A stretch of DNA of 64,000 bases from Aureimonas fodinaquatilis (lineage in GTDB: Bacteria; Pseudomonadota; Alphaproteobacteria; Rhizobiales; Rhizobiaceae): positions 186,001 through 250,000 of the forward strand of contig NZ_VTWH01000004.1 in the NCBI RefSeq assembly GCF_008369445.1. The letters are read 5' to 3'. This document shows, one piece after another, positions 9,270-18,071 of the stretch. How positions within the stretch are numbered: position 1 is the first letter of the stretch; each line of letters opens with the position of its first letter. Position numbers and translations under genes: made by a program. The notes below the pieces were generated by a model. That model had not been told where the DNA came from, ran no database searches, and saw nothing but the letters and a program-made list of their open reading frames with translations.

Positions 9270-10024
9270 TGCGGCGCTCCCTGCCGGAAAATTTGCTGTG
9301 CGCTTTGGAATGCGACTGCAGGATGACTGGCAAAAAACTGCACCAACCGGTCCAGAAACTCCCAGCTTTCATGATCATGCGCCAGATGGTGCGAAAGAAT
9401 GCACAGGGATTTGTCCAGATGTTGCTGGCGCAACGCCAGTTCTTCGGCAAAATCGCGCTGCATCCGCTCCATCCCGGCGAAGTGCGCTCCGCCTTTCCAG
9501 CGCAGAATATCAATATGGGCGTTATGGATGCCCAGACCCGGCAGGCCCTTTTCCGGTTCCGGGCCAAAGCAGGACAGGCCGATATAGCCGGCCTTCGAAA
9601 GCTGCCCGGCAATTTCCGCCTCAATGCGGTTCCACGGCGGCACCATGACGGGCAGATAAAGCGACCCGAACAAACTTTGCAGCAGTGTGCTGCCAAGGCG
9701 CAACTCGTCCATCACTGTTTGGGCGGGTCTGCTCCCGCCGCACTCAACTGCACGGCCACCGGCGGCGGCGTGGTTGGTGTGGGCAAAGCCATGTTGCAGC
9801 ACGGTTGCCTGCCGGGCACTCAGCACGTGCAGCAATCGGGCCTGCACCGGCTGCGGCACCACGGCCAATGCCAAAGGCGCTCTGTGGTTTGCAGAAATTT
9901 CCAGCAGTCTGTCCAGTGCCGCAGTCGGCTCCGTGGCATCATCGTCCCGCCACCAGACCTTCAGCGGCTCGGCCTTGGGCCGCAAAGCCAGCAGGGCATC
10001 AATCTGCGAAAAAAAATCGTCCAA
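9266..10024 (-). CDS. Polysaccharide-deacetylase-like protein
   Basis: A 252-residue protein with features of the carbohydrate esterase 4 / NodB-like fold. It has an early WWRDDDA motif (candidate catalytic and metal Asp), a second-strand motif HGFAHTNH supplying histidines, and VPPWNR followed by the late LSHHLAHDHESW region. There is no signal peptide, so it appears cytoplasmic. The reading frame begins with TTG at 10024, with an AGG about 5 nt upstream; no better start is available. It heads the minus-strand operon with the GNAT and Opp-type transporter genes, and it diverges from ugd with 158 bp between. A role in removing acetyl groups from a sugar precursor is inferred from family and context. 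Confidence 0.72.
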   Translation of the reverse strand: MDDFFSQIDALLALRPKAEPLKVWWRDDDATEPTAALDRLLEISANHRAPLALAVVPQPVQARLLHVLSARQATVLQHGFAHTNHAAAGGRAVECGGSRPAQTVMDELRLGSTLLQSLFGSLYLPVMVPPWNRIEAEIAGQLSKAGYIGLSCFGPEPEKGLPGLGIHNAHIDILRWKGGAHFAGMERMQRDFAEELALRQQHLDKSLCILSHHLAHDHESWEFLDRLVQFFASHPAVAFQSAQQIFRQGAPQ

Positions 10025-10182
10025 AGTGCCTGTTCCGCCCCAGCGTTGATATCCGGAAGATTAAATGCAACGACGAGGCAAAGCTTGCAAGCACTGGAAA
10101 GTGTCACATTGCGTAAACAAATACCGGGTTAGTTAAACTCGAATTTCTTGAAATTGATGCAGCAGAGCAGCAGGAGTCGGCA

Positions 10183-11505
10183 ATGCGGGTTACGATGATA
10201 GGAAGCGGCTATGTCGGGCTGGTTTCCGGAACTTGCCTTGCCGACTTCGGGCACAGCGTCACCTGTATTGATAAGGATGAAACGCGCATCGCCGATCTGC
10301 AGCGTGGTCAGTTGCCGATTTATGAACCCGGGCTGGACAGGCTGGTTTCTGAAAATGTCGCAGCCGGGCGGCTGGGCTTTTCCACCGATATTGCCAGCAA
10401 TGTTGCACAGGCCGATGTAGTCTTCATCGCTGTCGGCACACCGTCGCGCCGTGGTGATGGCCATGCGGATCTTTCGCATGTGGAAAGCGCGATCCGGGAG
10501 ATTACGCCGCATCTTCGCAAAGGCGCTGTTGTGGCAACCAAATCCACCGTTCCGGTTGGCACCGGCGACCGGTTGGAGGAAATCATCCGCGAAATCCGGC
10601 CTGAATATCCAGTGTTCGTGGTTTCCAACCCGGAATTCTTGCGCCAGGGCGCCGCGATCGAGGATTTCAGCCGCCCGGACCGAATTGTGGTGGGTGTGGC
10701 GGATGAAGCAGCCAAACGCATCATGGCCGATCTTTATCGGCCAATCTCCATCAACCGCGCGCCCGTGCTGTTCACCAGCCGTCGCAACGCAGAACTGATC
10801 AAATACGCGGGCAACGCCTTTCTTGCGATGAAAATCACATTCATCAATGAAATGGCGGATCTGTGCGAAAGCCTTGGCGGCGATGTGCAGGAGGTGGCGC
10901 GTGGCATCGGGCTGGACAATCGTATCGGGCCCAAATTCCTGCATGCGGGACCCGGATATGGCGGGTCATGCTTTCCCAAAGACACATTGGCACTGATGCG
11001 CACCGCTCAGGAATTTGGCAGCCCCATGCGGCTGATTGAAACCACAATCGATATCAACAACACGCGCAAGCAGGCCCTCGCACAACGGGTCATTCAAGCG
11101 TGTGGCGGCACCGTTGCCGGTAAAAGGATTGCGCTGCTGGGCCTGGCCTTCAAGCCCAACACGGACGACATGCGCGAAGCCCCTTCCATTCCACTGGCAG
11201 AAATGTTGCTGGCGGCTGGTGCCACGGTTGTTGCCACCGATCCGCAGGCAATGAGAAATGCCGCCAGTCTGCTTCCGGATCTGGAATTTGCCCCCGACCC
11301 TTATCGCGCGGTTGAGGACGCGGAGGCTGTGGTACTGGTCACGGAATGGAACGAGTTTCGCGCGTTGAATTTTGCCGAACTTGCCAAACGCATGAGAAAC
11401 CCGCGTTTTATTGACCTGCGCAATGTTTATGGCCGGGCAGAACTTTCCGAGTACGGCTTTACCTACCACGGCATCGGCCGCGCTGCTCCGGGCGAGCGCG
11501 GCTGA
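10183..11505 (+). CDS. ugd: UDP-glucose 6-dehydrogenase
   Basis: Cytosolic enzyme of 440 residues that oxidises UDP-glucose to UDP-glucuronate with two NAD+. It begins with the Rossmann motif GSGYVGLVSG, and the start is fixed by this motif. The catalytic motif GPGYGGSCFPKD places the nucleophile at Cys263. The conserved NPEFLRQGAAIEDF and LGLAFKPNTDDMREAPS segments of the family are present. The next gene, on the opposite strand, encodes a UDP-glucuronate 4-epimerase-like protein. The two could supply UDP-glucuronate and UDP-galacturonate for LPS core or exopolysaccharide made by the glycosyltransferases that follow. Confidence 0.96.
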   Translation: MRVTMIGSGYVGLVSGTCLADFGHSVTCIDKDETRIADLQRGQLPIYEPGLDRLVSENVAAGRLGFSTDIASNVAQADVVFIAVGTPSRRGDGHADLSHVESAIREITPHLRKGAVVATKSTVPVGTGDRLEEIIREIRPEYPVFVVSNPEFLRQGAAIEDFSRPDRIVVGVADEAAKRIMADLYRPISINRAPVLFTSRRNAELIKYAGNAFLAMKITFINEMADLCESLGGDVQEVARGIGLDNRIGPKFLHAGPGYGGSCFPKDTLALMRTAQEFGSPMRLIETTIDINNTRKQALAQRVIQACGGTVAGKRIALLGLAFKPNTDDMREAPSIPLAEMLLAAGATVVATDPQAMRNAASLLPDLEFAPDPYRAVEDAEAVVLVTEWNEFRALNFAELAKRMRNPRFIDLRNVYGRAELSEYGFTYHGIGRAAPGERG

Positions 11506-11509
11506 GGCC

Positions 11510-11582
11510 TTTATCGTGGAACCGGCAGAGTTTGAACGTCAGGACAATGCGACGAAACCATAAGTCAGATCGTTTCGATCTC
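11510..11582 (+). repeat. Dispersed palindromic repeat, copy E
   Basis: A diverged copy of the repeat seen best at 45.9 kb. Its core GAACGTCAGGACAATGCGAC and the following AAGTCAGATCGTTTC align without gaps to the matching segments of that copy (CAACGGCAGGACACTGCGGC and GAGTCAGAGCGTTTC). It fills the convergent gap between ugd and the epimerase gene, and its last part supplies the final codons and stop of the epimerase gene. The alignment is by eye. Confidence 0.6.
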
Positions 11583-12563
11583 GCGCCGATACCAGTCAAC
11601 GAAGCGCGGAATGCCAATTGAAATCGGGGTTTGCGGCTTATAACCGACAAGACGCTGTAACAATGCGCTTGAGGCAAAGGTTCCCGTGGCATCTCCTGCA
11701 GGCAATGGCCTCATCTGCCGGATCGCGGTTTTGCCGGTGGCCTTCTCAATTTCCCGGACAAAGTCCAGCAATGGCATTGGCTGGCCACCACCGGCATTCA
11801 CCACACGGTAAGGCGCGACCGGGCTGAGCGTGTCGCCGTCAACCGCCACACCATCTGGCGTAACCACCGTCAGGCGGCAGAGCGTTTCCACCAGATCGTC
11901 GATATAGGTGAAGTCCCGGCTGCTCTGGCCATTATTGTTGATGTCGATCGGCTGGCCCGCCAGAATTTGCCGGGTGAAAATATAGTAGGCCATATCGGGC
12001 CTGCCCCACGGCCCGTACACGGTGAAGAACCGTATGGCCGTCATCGGAATTTTGAAAAGATGCGAGTAGGAATGCGCCATCAGTTCGCCAGCGCCCTTGC
12101 TGGCCGCATACAGGGTCAGCGGCTGCATGACTGAGGCTGTTTCCTGATAAGGCATGTCCGGGTTGGCGCCGTACACTGAGCTGGTGGAAGCCAGCATCAG
12201 GTGGCGCACTGGAAATGCCCGGCATGCTTCCAACAGATTGAACGTACCGCAGATATTGGCCGACACATAGTCCTGCGGGTGGGTGATGGAGTGCCGCACA
12301 CCTGCCTGCGCCGCCAGATGCACAACAATTTCAGGCGCAAAACGCTTGAACGCTTCGTCAAGCGCGGGCTTGTCCGCAATGTCCTGATGCAGAAACTCGA
12401 AGCTTTCGGCTTTTTGCAGCAGAGCCAGCCGGCGCCGCTTCAGCCCGACATCATAATAAGCAGACAGGGAGTCTATCCCGCAGATCACATGGCCATCTGC
12501 CAGCATGCGACGTGCAAGGTGGAAGCCTATGAAACCGGCACAGCCCGTGATCAGAACTCGCAT
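11565..12563 (-). CDS. lspL: UDP-glucuronate 4-epimerase / NAD-dependent sugar epimerase
   Basis: A 332-residue short-chain dehydrogenase-type epimerase. It has the N-terminal NAD motif GCAGFIGFHLARRML, a segment GIDSLSAYYDVGLKRRRL typical of UDP-glucuronate epimerases, and the catalytic pair YAASK (Tyr-x3-Lys). The signature FFTVYGPWGRPDMA is nearly diagnostic for the UDP-GlcA 4-epimerase branch (LspL, CapI). It would convert UDP-glucuronate to UDP-galacturonate, a common rhizobial LPS-core sugar, and it lies beside ugd. The last four residues and the stop fall inside a repeat element. The gene symbol is by family resemblance; another uronate epimerase specificity is possible. Confidence 0.88.
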   Translation of the reverse strand: MRVLITGCAGFIGFHLARRMLADGHVICGIDSLSAYYDVGLKRRRLALLQKAESFEFLHQDIADKPALDEAFKRFAPEIVVHLAAQAGVRHSITHPQDYVSANICGTFNLLEACRAFPVRHLMLASTSSVYGANPDMPYQETASVMQPLTLYAASKGAGELMAHSYSHLFKIPMTAIRFFTVYGPWGRPDMAYYIFTRQILAGQPIDINNNGQSSRDFTYIDDLVETLCRLTVVTPDGVAVDGDTLSPVAPYRVVNAGGGQPMPLLDFVREIEKATGKTAIRQMRPLPAGDATGTFASSALLQRLVGYKPQTPISIGIPRFVDWYRREIETI

Positions 12564-12791
12564 GGGAAGCCTGCACCCCTCTGTTGAAACTCATCTGGCT
12601 CTTGCGCAATCAGCTAAGGGGAACCATTTTCAGCTCCGGTTTGCCAGTTATTTGTGTCGTGGCAACGGCAGAAAGCAGCGGCATCGCAGCAAGCGGCGCA
12701 GAAAGGCTTGAAATCTGAGCCGCAATCATAAATTGAGAGGGTGCCATTAAACCAGCGAATGGCTTGGAATAGCTCAGATGGACAGGCCATA

Positions 12792-14603
12792 ATGGAAAAT
12801 CAGACGCCGGAGCCTTCAACCCCGCCAAAAGGTCGGTTGACCACAAAGCTGCAAAAGCTCCTGTCCAGCCTTTCGCCATTTTCAACCGGCCAATCGTTGA
12901 ATGGCGGTCAGGTCAGCTTTTTCCTGCGTGTCAAAAACGCGCTCGGCTATATGCGGCGCGGCGACATGCGTGGCTTCATGGGCCGCGCGCGGCACTATCG
13001 GCGCGAGGCCAAGGTGTTGCGGATTCAAAGCAATCTTGCCAACCCAACCGGTTTTGTCTGGGGCATCATGACCACGCCGCACACGCTGTTCATTGCCCGC
13101 TGCATCGGCGAAAGACTGGCGGAACACGGCATTGAAAGCGAAATATTCCTGACCCCGCCGGAAAAGTTCAATCATGATTGCTACATCGTGCTGTGCGCGC
13201 AGATGTTTGACCGGCTGCCGCCAAATGACAAGCGCGTGGTGTTTCAACTGGAGCAGTCTGTCAGTTCGCGCTGGTTCACACCCGAATATCTGAAAACCCT
13301 TGCAAGCTCGCTGGCGGTGCTGGACTATTCCCTGGTCAACATCGAGTTTCTGGCCGGCAAGGATATTGCTTATCCGCATGTCCACTATCTGCCGATTGGC
13401 ATTGCCCCTTCGCTCATTCAGGCGCCGGACACGGCTGCAAAAGACTATGACTTCATCTTCTACGGTGACTATTACAGTTCACCCAGGCGTGAGCGAATGC
13501 TGGAGGAGTTGCAGAAGCATTTCACGGTGAAGCTGTGCAACAATGCCTTTGATGATGAAATGCATGCGCTCATTCGCAAGGCGCGCGCGGTGATCAACAT
13601 CCACTATTATGAGAATGCGCTGCTGGAAATGCCGCGCATTCAGGAATGTCTGGCGCTTGGAGTGCCTGTCCTTTCCGAAAGCTCGCGTGACCAGGCCGAA
13701 TATCCCGAACTTGGCGGCGGCGTGCAGTTCTTTGAACAGGACAATATCGAAGATATGCTGCGGGCGGCATCGGCCATGCTGAAACAGGCCGACAGCCTGC
13801 ACGAGCAGGTTTCACAGGCTGCGAACGCCAGCGCCCGCCGCTTTTCCTTCATGTTCGACCGGTTTCTCCTGGCGCTTCGCATCATATCACCCTCGGCGAT
13901 GCTGGGCGAACCAGTCTATGTGGCGGGGTCCCAGGATCTGATTGCACTTTCCCTGCCGGAAACCATCGCCAGACGGCGCACGTTTGAAGGCGATGTGCCG
14001 GTTGATTGCGCCGTGTTTGACGGGATTCGCAATGTGCGCGGCTGGGTGGGTTGCGGTTCCAGCTTCAGCGCGTTGGCGCGGCTGGCCCTGGCCGATGGCC
14101 GGCAGGAACTGACGGTCTTCGAGGATGACGTGCTGTTCAAGCAGAACTTTGATGAGAATATACAGGTCGTGCGCGACTATCTTGCCCAGGCATCACGCTG
14201 GGACATTTTTTCCGGCATGATGGCTTCCGTGCACCCCGATGCTCGCGTGCTGAATGTCGAGCATCGGCAGGGAATGACATTCGTCACGCTGGATCACATG
14301 ACCAGCATGGTGTTCAATATCTACAATCGGCATGCGCTGGAAATGCTGGCCGGCTGGAATCCGCTGGATCTCAATGTCGATACCAATGCCATAGACCGCT
14401 ATCTGGAAAAGCAGAACGACCTGCATGTGGTTGTCGCGCTGCCGTTTCTGGTCGGGCATCGAGAGGATGTGCGCTCAACCCTGTGGGGCTTTGAAAATGA
14501 CCGCTATGCAAAAATGATCGCCGGGGCGGAAGCGAGAATTCAAGGTCTGGTGGATGAATGGCAGCTTGCGCAAGACGCGCAATCAATAGCCAAGGTCCAT
14601 TGA
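12792..14603 (+). CDS. Two-domain glycosyltransferase-like protein (CgeB-like N-terminus, GT25-like C-terminus)
   Basis: About 603 residues if it starts at the ATG at 12792 (ACAGG lies just upstream); a Met 51 bp earlier is possible. The N-terminal two thirds resemble a GT-B glycosyltransferase of the CgeB/group 1 kind. Visible segments are DYDFIFYGDYYSSPRRERML, then an RKARAVINIHYYENALLEMP region and QECLALGVPVLSESS, the usual C-terminal donor-site pattern. The last about 200 residues look like the GT25 (LPS biosynthesis, LgtB-like) fold, with a GCGSSFSALARLAL motif in place of GCxLSH, an acidic FEDDVLF motif and a late DRYL segment. No signal peptide is seen. It ends exactly where the convergent GT2 gene ends (stops at 14601-14603 and 14604-14606). 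It probably adds two sugars in surface glycan assembly. Confidence 0.72.
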   Translation: MENQTPEPSTPPKGRLTTKLQKLLSSLSPFSTGQSLNGGQVSFFLRVKNALGYMRRGDMRGFMGRARHYRREAKVLRIQSNLANPTGFVWGIMTTPHTLFIARCIGERLAEHGIESEIFLTPPEKFNHDCYIVLCAQMFDRLPPNDKRVVFQLEQSVSSRWFTPEYLKTLASSLAVLDYSLVNIEFLAGKDIAYPHVHYLPIGIAPSLIQAPDTAAKDYDFIFYGDYYSSPRRERMLEELQKHFTVKLCNNAFDDEMHALIRKARAVINIHYYENALLEMPRIQECLALGVPVLSESSRDQAEYPELGGGVQFFEQDNIEDMLRAASAMLKQADSLHEQVSQAANASARRFSFMFDRFLLALRIISPSAMLGEPVYVAGSQDLIALSLPETIARRRTFEGDVPVDCAVFDGIRNVRGWVGCGSSFSALARLALADGRQELTVFEDDVLFKQNFDENIQVVRDYLAQASRWDIFSGMMASVHPDARVLNVEHRQGMTFVTLDHMTSMVFNIYNRHALEMLAGWNPLDLNVDTNAIDRYLEKQNDLHVVVALPFLVGHREDVRSTLWGFENDRYAKMIAGAEARIQGLVDEWQLAQDAQSIAKVH

Positions 14604-15338
14604 TCAGCGCAGTCGAAACGCAAACAGACGCCGCCAGTCGCGGGTAAAATAGCGCCGCATGCTGGCAAGATGCATTTTGCGAAAGCCGGTGTCCGAATGG
14701 CTGGCCCGTTGCGCCGCATGCACAATCTGCACGCTTGGGCATGCCACAATCCGCCGACCGGCGGCGTGTACCCGCACGCAAATGTCCACATCTTCGTAAT
14801 ACAGGAAGAAGCCCTCATCAAAACCGTTGATGCGGCGGTAATCATCGGCGCGAAACAGCATGAACATTCCGGCCACCCAATCGGGCTCAAAATCCTGCCT
14901 GTCTGCGGGCAGAGGGTAAGCGCCATTGTCCCGTTTCAAGGCTTTCAACAGCAGCGACACGGGATGAGGAAAATGCCGGATACTGTCTTCCACCTGCTTG
15001 TCGGGCGTTAAAACCAGCGGCGCAACCAGCGCGACATTGTTCTGCTCGAAACGCTCTGACAGTGCAGGTAATGGATTATCCAGAAACTGCACATCCGGGT
15101 TCAGCACACAGAAAAACGGCGTTTCACAATGCCTGAAAGCTGCGTTGTGATTGGCCCCGAACCCTTTAGGGGCATCGTTGTACACAAGTGTGATGCGGCT
15201 GGACTGCGGCAGTTCCAAAGCCTCAGGCACATTCAGCGTCAGCACAATTTTCTGCACCTGCGCAAAGCCAAGCAAATGCGCAACCAGTGGCGCAAGCATA
15301 TGGCCATGCAAATGGCTGACGATGGACACTGTTATCAT
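14604..15338 (-). CDS. Glycosyltransferase family 2 protein (rhamnosyltransferase-like)
   Basis: A 244-residue GT-A fold enzyme. It has the N-terminal nucleotide-sugar strand (TVSIVSHLHGHM), a GANHNAAFRH segment and the donor motif LNPDVQF in the DxD position. The following segments FEPDWVAGMFMLFRADDYRR and GFDEGFFLYYEDVDICVRVH are characteristic of WbbL-type rhamnosyltransferases. No membrane helices are apparent. It lies tail to tail with the two-domain glycosyltransferase and diverges from the MBOAT acyltransferase gene. Participation in LPS or capsule assembly is inferred; donor and acceptor are unknown. Confidence 0.87.
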   Translation of the reverse strand: MITVSIVSHLHGHMLAPLVAHLLGFAQVQKIVLTLNVPEALELPQSSRITLVYNDAPKGFGANHNAAFRHCETPFFCVLNPDVQFLDNPLPALSERFEQNNVALVAPLVLTPDKQVEDSIRHFPHPVSLLLKALKRDNGAYPLPADRQDFEPDWVAGMFMLFRADDYRRINGFDEGFFLYYEDVDICVRVHAAGRRIVACPSVQIVHAAQRASHSDTGFRKMHLASMRRYFTRDWRRLFAFRLR

Positions 15339-15500
15339 GGAAAAGCAATTCTCCTGTCACCTGGTTCGATATCAGGCTCTGGGCGGCGCAATCCAGTGAA
15401 AAATGCCTGTGCCGCCACAATCAATTTCAGCAGGCGGCGCGCTTTGATTTCCGCCAACCACGTGGTAGTTGCAACCCCAAGCTAGCAGAGTAGGCAATCC

Positions 15501-16931
15501 GTGGTCTTCAGCTCTATACCGTTCATATTCTATTTTGCCCCGGCTTTCTTTCTTCTGCTGTTTTGTTCCAGAAGCAAAAATCTGGCGATCCTCATCGGCA
15601 GTGCGCTCTTCTACTCGTGGGGCGAGCTTAAATGGCTGCCACTGCTTGGTCTTTCCATTGTTTTCAATTTTTATGCAGCAGCATTGTTAAGCCGCCTGCA
15701 AGGCAGGTCCAGAGACTGGTTTCTGTACTTTGCCATCATTGCCAATCTGACACCGCTGATCATTTTCAAATATGCCGAATTCGTCCTTTCCAATTTGCAG
15801 GAAATTATCGGCAAAACCTCGCTGTCGTTTGAATTCGGCCTGCCGCTCGGCATTTCGTTTTTTACCTTTCAGGCAATATCCTACATCATCGACGTGTATC
15901 GCGGCTCGCAGAAGCGCGAGGGCACATTGCGCGACTATGCGACCTATATTTTCCTGTTCCCTCACCTCATCGCCGGGCCCATCGTCCGCTATGCAGACAT
16001 TCATGACGAGTTGAAGCACCGCTCTGTCGGAGTGGAAAAGGTTGCAGTCGGACTGCAGTATTTTATAGTTGGCCTGTGCCAGAAAGTGCTGATAGCCAAC
16101 ACCCTGGCCAGCCCGGCAGACTACGTGTTCGGCCTGGAACTCGGCACGGTTTCCATGCTGGAGGCCTGGATTGGCTCGGTCTCCTACATGCTGCAGATCT
16201 ATTTTGATTTTTGCGGCTATTCCAACATGGCCATCGGCCTGGCTTTCATGATGGGGTTCCATTTCCCGCGCAATTTCAACTATCCCTATATCTCCAGATC
16301 CATCGGCGAGTTCTGGCGGCGCTGGCACATTTCCCTGTCGTTCTGGTTTCGCGACTATGTCTATATTCCAATGGGTGGAAACCGGGTTTCACGGGCAAAG
16401 CTCATCCGCAATGTGCTGATTGTGTTCACTCTGACCGGCCTTTGGCACGGCGCAGCATGGACCTTCATTGTCTGGGGCTTTTACCACGGCGCATTTGTTG
16501 CACTGGAAAGAGCCGGCTTCGGAGCCGTCCTCAATCGGCTTCCATCGGCGCTTCAACATGGTTACGCGTTGCTCGTCGTGCTGGTCGGCTGGGTCATCTT
16601 CCGCGCCGAAAGCATGCCGCAAACCCTGGATATTCTGACCGCCATGGCAGGTTTTGGCGCCGAGGCATCATCACCGCTGGGTCTGTGGCTCAACCCCGAA
16701 ATCATTCTTGCGCTCATTCTGGGGCCGGCCTTTGCAACACCGCTTCTGCCCTTGCTGTTGCGCTGGGCCGGGCGCATCGAGGTTGAAGGTGCACTGGCCT
16801 ATCCCAATCAGCCGGATGTCCGTGTTATCATCCGGCTGATACCGGTCAGCGTTCTGGCATTGGGTTTCGTGGTGTCGGTCACCGCCCTTGCGGCCAGCAG
16901 CCTCAACCCTTTCCTTTATTTTCGGTTCTGA
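15501..16931 (+). CDS. MBOAT-family O-acyltransferase, AlgI-like
   Basis: Polytopic inner-membrane protein of 476 residues, the usual AlgI length, with about ten hydrophobic segments. The catalytic MBOAT histidine lies in TGLWHGAAWTFIVWG (His316). Other family signatures are FPHLIAGPIVRY, the GEFWRRWHISLSFWFRDYVYIPMGG segment and QIYFDFCGYSNMAIG. AlgI-type proteins pass acetyl groups from a cytoplasmic donor to periplasmic polysaccharide, with an SGNH partner completing the transfer. Here that partner is the next gene, 3 bp downstream. The target is probably the glycan made by the neighbouring glycosyltransferases; it need not be alginate. Confidence 0.93.
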   Translation: MVFSSIPFIFYFAPAFFLLLFCSRSKNLAILIGSALFYSWGELKWLPLLGLSIVFNFYAAALLSRLQGRSRDWFLYFAIIANLTPLIIFKYAEFVLSNLQEIIGKTSLSFEFGLPLGISFFTFQAISYIIDVYRGSQKREGTLRDYATYIFLFPHLIAGPIVRYADIHDELKHRSVGVEKVAVGLQYFIVGLCQKVLIANTLASPADYVFGLELGTVSMLEAWIGSVSYMLQIYFDFCGYSNMAIGLAFMMGFHFPRNFNYPYISRSIGEFWRRWHISLSFWFRDYVYIPMGGNRVSRAKLIRNVLIVFTLTGLWHGAAWTFIVWGFYHGAFVALERAGFGAVLNRLPSALQHGYALLVVLVGWVIFRAESMPQTLDILTAMAGFGAEASSPLGLWLNPEIILALILGPAFATPLLPLLLRWAGRIEVEGALAYPNQPDVRVIIRLIPVSVLALGFVVSVTALAASSLNPFLYFRF

Positions 16932-16934
16932 CAC

Positions 16935-18071
16935 ATGATCGCAAAGCCTGATCAGAGAGGATATCGCGGTTGGGCCACAGCCCTTTGTGGCAGCGTTCTC
17001 ATTGTGCTTGTTTTTGCATGGGCAACGCCCTGGCTGAAATTGCCGGAACCGGGACTGGCGGAAAACCGCGTATTGGCGGAGGCACCTGCTGTTCCCGCAT
17101 CCCTAAGGGGCATCGTCCATTTTCCGCAAGAGTTGAACAGCTATATCGAAGATCAGTTTCCACCCCGCAGATTTGCGATATCCGGGCTGAATTTCCTTCG
17201 CTACCATTTGCGGTACAGCGGCGTGCCAAGGGTGATTGTCGGCCCGAACGGCTGGCTTTTTTACGACATCGCGGCCACTTTTGCCTATCAGCAGGGTATC
17301 CCCAATCTGTCAGAGTCTGAAACAGAGCGGCTGGTTTCCGGAGTTGTCGCCTATGATCGTCAGCTCCAGGAAAACGGCCGGCGATTTTATGTCATGGCAG
17401 CGCCGGTGAAATCCTCGGCATTTCCGCAGGAAGTGCCGAATTGGCTTGAAATGAGTGAGGTGGATGCCGCGCGCGTGGCCAAAGCCTTTGCCGACGCAAA
17501 TGAGCAGAATCGCTTCATCTATCCGGTGCAGGAAGTGCAATCGACGGATGAACTGAGCTATAGCCCCAATGATACGCACTGGAATTACTATGGCGCCTAC
17601 GCTGCGTATGAAAAGCTGATTGAGACTATTGCAAAAGAGGTTCCGGCGGTCGGAGCGCCCGCGCCAATGGAAACCCCGGACACGGCTTCGGTGCCGGCAG
17701 CGGCCATACCGCGCGATCTGGCTTTGATGCTGGGTATTGCCAACTGGGTCAGTGGCAGCCACCCGTCAAAAGTTACGTTTCCGCCGCATGATCCGGCCCG
17801 AACCACATTTTTGAGCGAGCGAACAGATTGGGCCGCGGCCCAGGTCTGGGAAACGGACGCGCCATCCGGACTGACCCTGCTTCTGGTTCGTGACTCTTTC
17901 TCGACAGAAATGCTGCCGCTTCTGAAAAGCCATTTTTCAAAACTCGTCATTGCCCATCTGGACGACGGCTTTTTGCGCGATGACCTGATTGAGCAGTATG
18001 ACCCGGATGTCGTTGTTTTCGAGCTTCAGGAAGCAGGCACGCCGTATATGCGGCACATGAAGCTGCCATAA
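16935..18071 (+). CDS. AlgJ/AlgX-like SGNH-family O-acetyltransferase, periplasmic
   Basis: A 378-residue protein with one N-terminal membrane anchor (ATALCGSVLIVLVFAWATPWL) and a periplasmic SGNH-type domain. The catalytic Asp-x-His is in NDTHWNYYGAY (Asp213, His215) and the likely nucleophile is Ser321 in LVRDSFSTEML, as in AlgJ, AlgX and related proteins. An N-terminal segment ENRVLAEAP...FPQELNSYIEDQFPPR is also typical. It begins 3 bp after the MBOAT gene, so the two form one operon. Together they should acetylate an extracellular polysaccharide. It is followed by a 374-bp non-coding gap. Confidence 0.88.
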   Translation: MIAKPDQRGYRGWATALCGSVLIVLVFAWATPWLKLPEPGLAENRVLAEAPAVPASLRGIVHFPQELNSYIEDQFPPRRFAISGLNFLRYHLRYSGVPRVIVGPNGWLFYDIAATFAYQQGIPNLSESETERLVSGVVAYDRQLQENGRRFYVMAAPVKSSAFPQEVPNWLEMSEVDAARVAKAFADANEQNRFIYPVQEVQSTDELSYSPNDTHWNYYGAYAAYEKLIETIAKEVPAVGAPAPMETPDTASVPAAAIPRDLALMLGIANWVSGSHPSKVTFPPHDPARTTFLSERTDWAAAQVWETDAPSGLTLLLVRDSFSTEMLPLLKSHFSKLVIAHLDDGFLRDDLIEQYDPDVVVFELQEAGTPYMRHMKLP

